Assembly (NCBI GenBank): GCA_016213345.1
Contig: JACRAO010000153.1
Location: 1 to 9,867, forward strand
Length of the DNA: 9,867 bases
Source: Bdellovibrio sp.
GTDB lineage: Bacteria > Bdellovibrionota > UBA1018
Reading direction: 5' to 3'
The notes under the pieces are model-generated. The model was not told the origin of the DNA and searched no databases. It worked only from the letters and a program-made list of their open reading frames with translations. Numbering within the stretch: the stretch's first letter is position 1; each line of letters begins with the position of its first letter. A program made the position numbers and the translations under genes. Positions 8,129 to 9,867 of the stretch are shown piece by piece.

Positions 8129-8581
8129 TTAAAAACCTCCAAGCATAACGATAGAAAAAGTTTTTCTAATTTCATCCATTGTCATAATAACCTCTTGATA
8201 AGTTATTGCGGCATCAGCTAGTAAAGTAACAGAACCTACATTTTTCCATTTTTCTTTGAAATTTTTTAGAGTTAGCGTTAATTTTCCAAGATCTATTTTA
8301 GAATTTTGCGGGTTTATTTTTTCAAGAAATTTTTCTTTTCCGTGTAGTGTTACTTCTACAAATCCATTGTTTTTTATATCAACTGTCAGAAATACTTCTG
8401 GTAAATTATCACTTTTAGCCATGTCACCTCCAGCTGTGACACCTGCGTCTAAAATCCCTATGGATAAAAAAGATGCAGAAGCCAAAGTAAAAGTGATCAG
8501 CACTGTTAAACAATCTATGATGGAGGCAATGTTGAGTTCAAAATCCTTACTTTGATTTTTTTTATCATCCGTTACCCTCAT
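8129..8581 (-). CDS. ExbD/TolR-family motor subunit 1, divergent
   Basis: The product is 150 residues: a charged N-terminus (residues 1-13), one membrane helix at about 17-42 (LNIASIIDCLTVLITFTLASASF) and a periplasmic domain ending MDEIRKTFSIVMLGGF. Asp23 lies where ExbD/TolR carry their proton-accepting aspartate. The C-terminal part keeps the family pattern (VTLLADAAITYQEVIMTMDEI). Compared with the second ExbD it has a shorter periplasmic domain, a Gly/Ala-rich stretch just outside the membrane (GVTAGGDMAKS) and little sequence identity, so it is not a recent duplicate. The start overlaps the TolQ stop (ATGA, 8581-8578), with AAGGAGG 5 nt upstream inside the last TolQ codons. It probably forms a mixed ExbD dimer in the TolQ pore, as proposed for AglQ and AglS with AglR. 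Confidence 0.88.
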   Translation of the reverse strand: MRVTDDKKNQSKDFELNIASIIDCLTVLITFTLASASFLSIGILDAGVTAGGDMAKSDNLPEVFLTVDIKNNGFVEVTLHGKEKFLEKINPQNSKIDLGKLTLTLKNFKEKWKNVGSVTLLADAAITYQEVIMTMDEIRKTFSIVMLGGF

Positions 8582-9333
8582 GCCGCCCTCCTTAGGTTAG
8601 CGGGTTTGGAGTTTGATTTATGTAACAATGGAGCTTCATCTTCATCACCTTCTTCTTCTGGCTGAAGTTGGCTTGTCTGGGGATTAAGACTTTCAAATTC
8701 GGCAGCGTAATAACGTTGCTTTAGAATATCTAAAATTTTTACTGCCGAATGATCAATTTCTCCTATCAGGCGATTAGTGCGATTCATCAGAAAACTAAAA
8801 GCAATCATACAGGGAATTGCTACTCCCAATCCTAAAAGCGTAGCATTCATGGCTTGAGAAATACCTGTCGCCAAAAGTGTAGCTTTTTGTTGTGGATCAG
8901 CATGTCCAATTGCCTGAAAAGAATTAATAAGTCCGGCAATAGTTCCAAATAGTCCTAATAGTGTTGCTACGTTTGCAATTGTTGCTAAAAATGTTGTTCT
9001 TTTTTGTATTCCCGAAGTCCACTCGCCAACCGCCAATTCGATCCCTTGTTCTATCAAATTATCTGGCTGATGCGCTCTGAGTAGAGCTTGTTTTGTAACT
9101 TGAGCCATTGGTTTCATAGGATAGCGATCACAGTGGGAAATGGCTTCGCCCAGCTTTCCATTTAAAATAAAATCAGTAACCTTATCAAAAAAACCTTGCA
9201 CATCACTCAAAGGATAAATTTTAAATAGCGCCCTATATCGTTCGATCATAATAGCCAAAGCAAATGCACCAGCAACTAATATCGGCAACACATGCCAAAA
9301 GCTCACTCTCATAAATTCAAAAAATGCACTCAT
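8578..9333 (-). CDS. MotA/TolQ/ExbB-family proton channel subunit (AglR-like)
   Basis: The 251-residue product has the three-helix TolQ/ExbB layout. TM1 is at about 12-31 (WHVLPILVAGAFALAIMIER). A cytoplasmic loop of about 80 residues follows. TM2 is at about 115-137 with the hallmark GLFGTIAGLI (127-136), and TM3 at about 157-183 with ISQAMNATLLGLGVAIP. Thr131 and Thr165 line the expected proton path, where ExbB/TolQ keep conserved threonines. The C-terminal cytoplasmic tail is unusual: an acidic patch (EEEGDEDEA, 226-234) followed by a basic end (residues 239-249). The protein should be an inner-membrane pentamer enclosing ExbD helices and converting proton flow into movement. The ATG at 9333 has AAGGAGG 5 nt upstream and follows the VWA-like gene by 12 nt. 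Two ExbD genes directly downstream match the AglRQS arrangement rather than Tol-Pal. The family is certain; the AglR equivalence is inferred from context. Confidence 0.95.
   Translation of the reverse strand: MSAFFEFMRVSFWHVLPILVAGAFALAIMIERYRALFKIYPLSDVQGFFDKVTDFILNGKLGEAISHCDRYPMKPMAQVTKQALLRAHQPDNLIEQGIELAVGEWTSGIQKRTTFLATIANVATLLGLFGTIAGLINSFQAIGHADPQQKATLLATGISQAMNATLLGLGVAIPCMIAFSFLMNRTNRLIGEIDHSAVKILDILKQRYYAAEFESLNPQTSQLQPEEEGDEDEAPLLHKSNSKPANLRRAA
8587..8593 (-). promoter_or_regulatory. Shine-Dalgarno AAGGAGG for the first ExbD, inside the TolQ gene
   Basis: Read on the minus strand, this consensus site sits 5 nt before the ATG at 8581. It is also the Arg-Arg codon pair (AGG AGG) near the TolQ C-terminus. 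Those rare-type codons and the site coincide, favouring re-initiation at the ATGA overlap and a fixed channel-to-ExbD ratio. Confidence 0.75.
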
Positions 9334-9338
9334 ACTAT

Positions 9339-9345
9339 CCTCCTT
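9339..9345 (-). promoter_or_regulatory. Shine-Dalgarno AAGGAGG for the TolQ-like gene
   Basis: A perfect site in the 12-nt gap after the VWA-like gene, 5 nt before the ATG at 9333. There is no room for a promoter here, so the motor genes are read from a transcript starting at or before the VWA-like gene, outside the window. Confidence 0.7.
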
Positions 9346-9867
9346 TTAAAAAACCGTTTTTGGTTGGTAATTAATGCTGATTTTATCTGTGGACTTAAAT
9401 GATAAAACCATAGCAAAATCATTAATCACTAGTGATTTTCCTTGAATCACAAATTTTTCAGACGGAATAATTGTCGAACTACCATCTTCGTGAATTATTT
9501 TTACAATCATATCTTCTGCACTTGTTGGCGCTCTTTGCAGCGTAAATGTGCTTTTCTTATCTATAATTGTTTTGCCGATTTGCTCCAAAAGAATTGAATA
9601 GTCTTCTTCAGCTATATTCATCCCAAGAGAATTGTTTCCTACGAGTTGTACTAACTCCAAATAACGATCCCCTCGATCTATAGCTACACTTTTTAGTGCA
9701 CCTACTTTTTGATCGTCCAAATCCCTTGCCTGTTGCAATGATTTTATAGCGTCTGCTGTTAACGCAACAATAGAGACAACAAAATAGTTTGGATCAGAGC
9801 TTACTTTGCCGTCTAAGTCCAAAAAAAACTCGTCAATATTTTCTTTTATTTCTGAAACAGGTATGAG
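9346..9867 (-). CDS. C-terminal part of a VWA-domain-like protein (5' end outside window)
   Basis: The frame is open to the right edge, giving 173 visible residues and a TAA stop at 9348-9346. A TTG at 9822 inside a T8 run could be read as a start, but it has no ribosome site and the frame continues upstream, so the gene is taken as 5'-partial. Visible residues 25-110 resemble the end of a von Willebrand A domain as found in deltaproteobacterial surface proteins: a strand (YFVVSIVAL), then GDRYLELVQLVG, then NIAEEDYSILLEQIGKTI and STFTLQRAP. Residues 118-170 resemble the small beta domain that follows such VWA domains (IVKIIHEDGS, IIPSEKFVIQG, LVIND, final DKISINYQPK). The metal-binding MIDAS motif would lie upstream and cannot be checked. 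The role is unknown; it may be an adhesion or assembly partner of the motor encoded 12 nt downstream. Confidence 0.68.
   Translation of the reverse strand, partial: LIPVSEIKENIDEFFLDLDGKVSSDPNYFVVSIVALTADAIKSLQQARDLDDQKVGALKSVAIDRGDRYLELVQLVGNNSLGMNIAEEDYSILLEQIGKTIIDKKSTFTLQRAPTSAEDMIVKIIHEDGSSTIIPSEKFVIQGKSLVINDFAMVLSFKSTDKISINYQPKTVF

Noticed and set aside
7625..9333. Canonical Tol-Pal or TonB-ExbBD locus
   Set aside because: There are two ExbD genes and no TolA, TolB, Pal, CpoB or TonB-dependent receptor; the neighbours are AgmX-type, TPR and myxobacterial-type barrel genes.
7625..9333. Flagellar MotA/MotB stator
   Set aside because: The channel protein has three membrane helices in TolQ style rather than four, and neither ExbD has an OmpA-like peptidoglycan-binding domain.
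9820..9822. TTG at 9822 as the true start of the VWA-like gene
   Set aside because: It lies in a T8 run with no Shine-Dalgarno, and the frame stays open to the window edge with residues that continue the fold.
1..9867. CRISPR array, tRNA/rRNA, insertion sequence or attachment site
   Set aside because: No spaced direct repeats, cloverleaf sequences, transposase frames or terminal inverted repeats were seen; coding density leaves almost no space.

Overview
The window is one AT-rich, tightly packed block of nine genes, all read from the minus strand (right to left). There are no RNA genes, mobile elements or CRISPR arrays. The gene families are a MotA/TolQ/ExbB channel with two different ExbD/TolR partners, a large periplasmic TPR protein, an AgmX/PglI-type C-terminal domain protein, a myxobacterial-type outer-membrane beta-barrel and a VWA-type protein. 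This set is characteristic of Myxococcota and Bdellovibrionota. The strong A+T bias argues against a high-GC myxobacterium and suggests a low-GC Bdellovibrionota member (Bdellovibrio, Bacteriovorax/Halobacteriovorax or Silvanigrellales-like). The lineage is an inference from families and composition only.

Layout in transcription order: (1) 9867-9346, 3' part of a VWA-like exported protein, cut by the right edge; (2) 9333-8578, TolQ/ExbB-type proton-channel subunit; (3) 8581-8129 and (4) 8125-7625, two non-identical ExbD/TolR proteins, giving an AglR-AglQ-AglS-like motor; (5) 7620-4186, 1144-residue exported TPR protein with an AgmK/GltI-like C-terminal half; a 111-bp gap, the only real intergenic space, with a possible internal promoter; (6) 4074-3769, small signal-anchored basic protein; (7) 3769-2546, bitopic protein with the AgmX/PglI C-terminal domain; (8) 2540-1785, outer-membrane beta-barrel; (9) 1788-1, exported TPR-like protein cut by the left edge. 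Junctions are ATGA, TGATG and GTGA overlaps or gaps of 3-12 nt, several with the Shine-Dalgarno written into the last codons of the previous gene. This indicates co-transcription and probable translational coupling.

Together the genes look like a complete trans-envelope, proton-driven machine. A TolQR-type motor sits in the inner membrane, a bitopic AgmX-type protein links cytoplasm and periplasm, TPR scaffolds occupy the periplasm, and a barrel sits in the outer membrane. The nearest described relative is the Agl/Glt gliding and focal-adhesion machinery of Myxococcus xanthus, homologues of which are known in Bdellovibrio. It is not a canonical Tol-Pal or TonB locus: there is no TolB, Pal, TolA or CpoB here. 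The least understood parts are the small basic protein at 4074-3769, the first ExbD, and the role of the VWA protein at the head of the visible operon.
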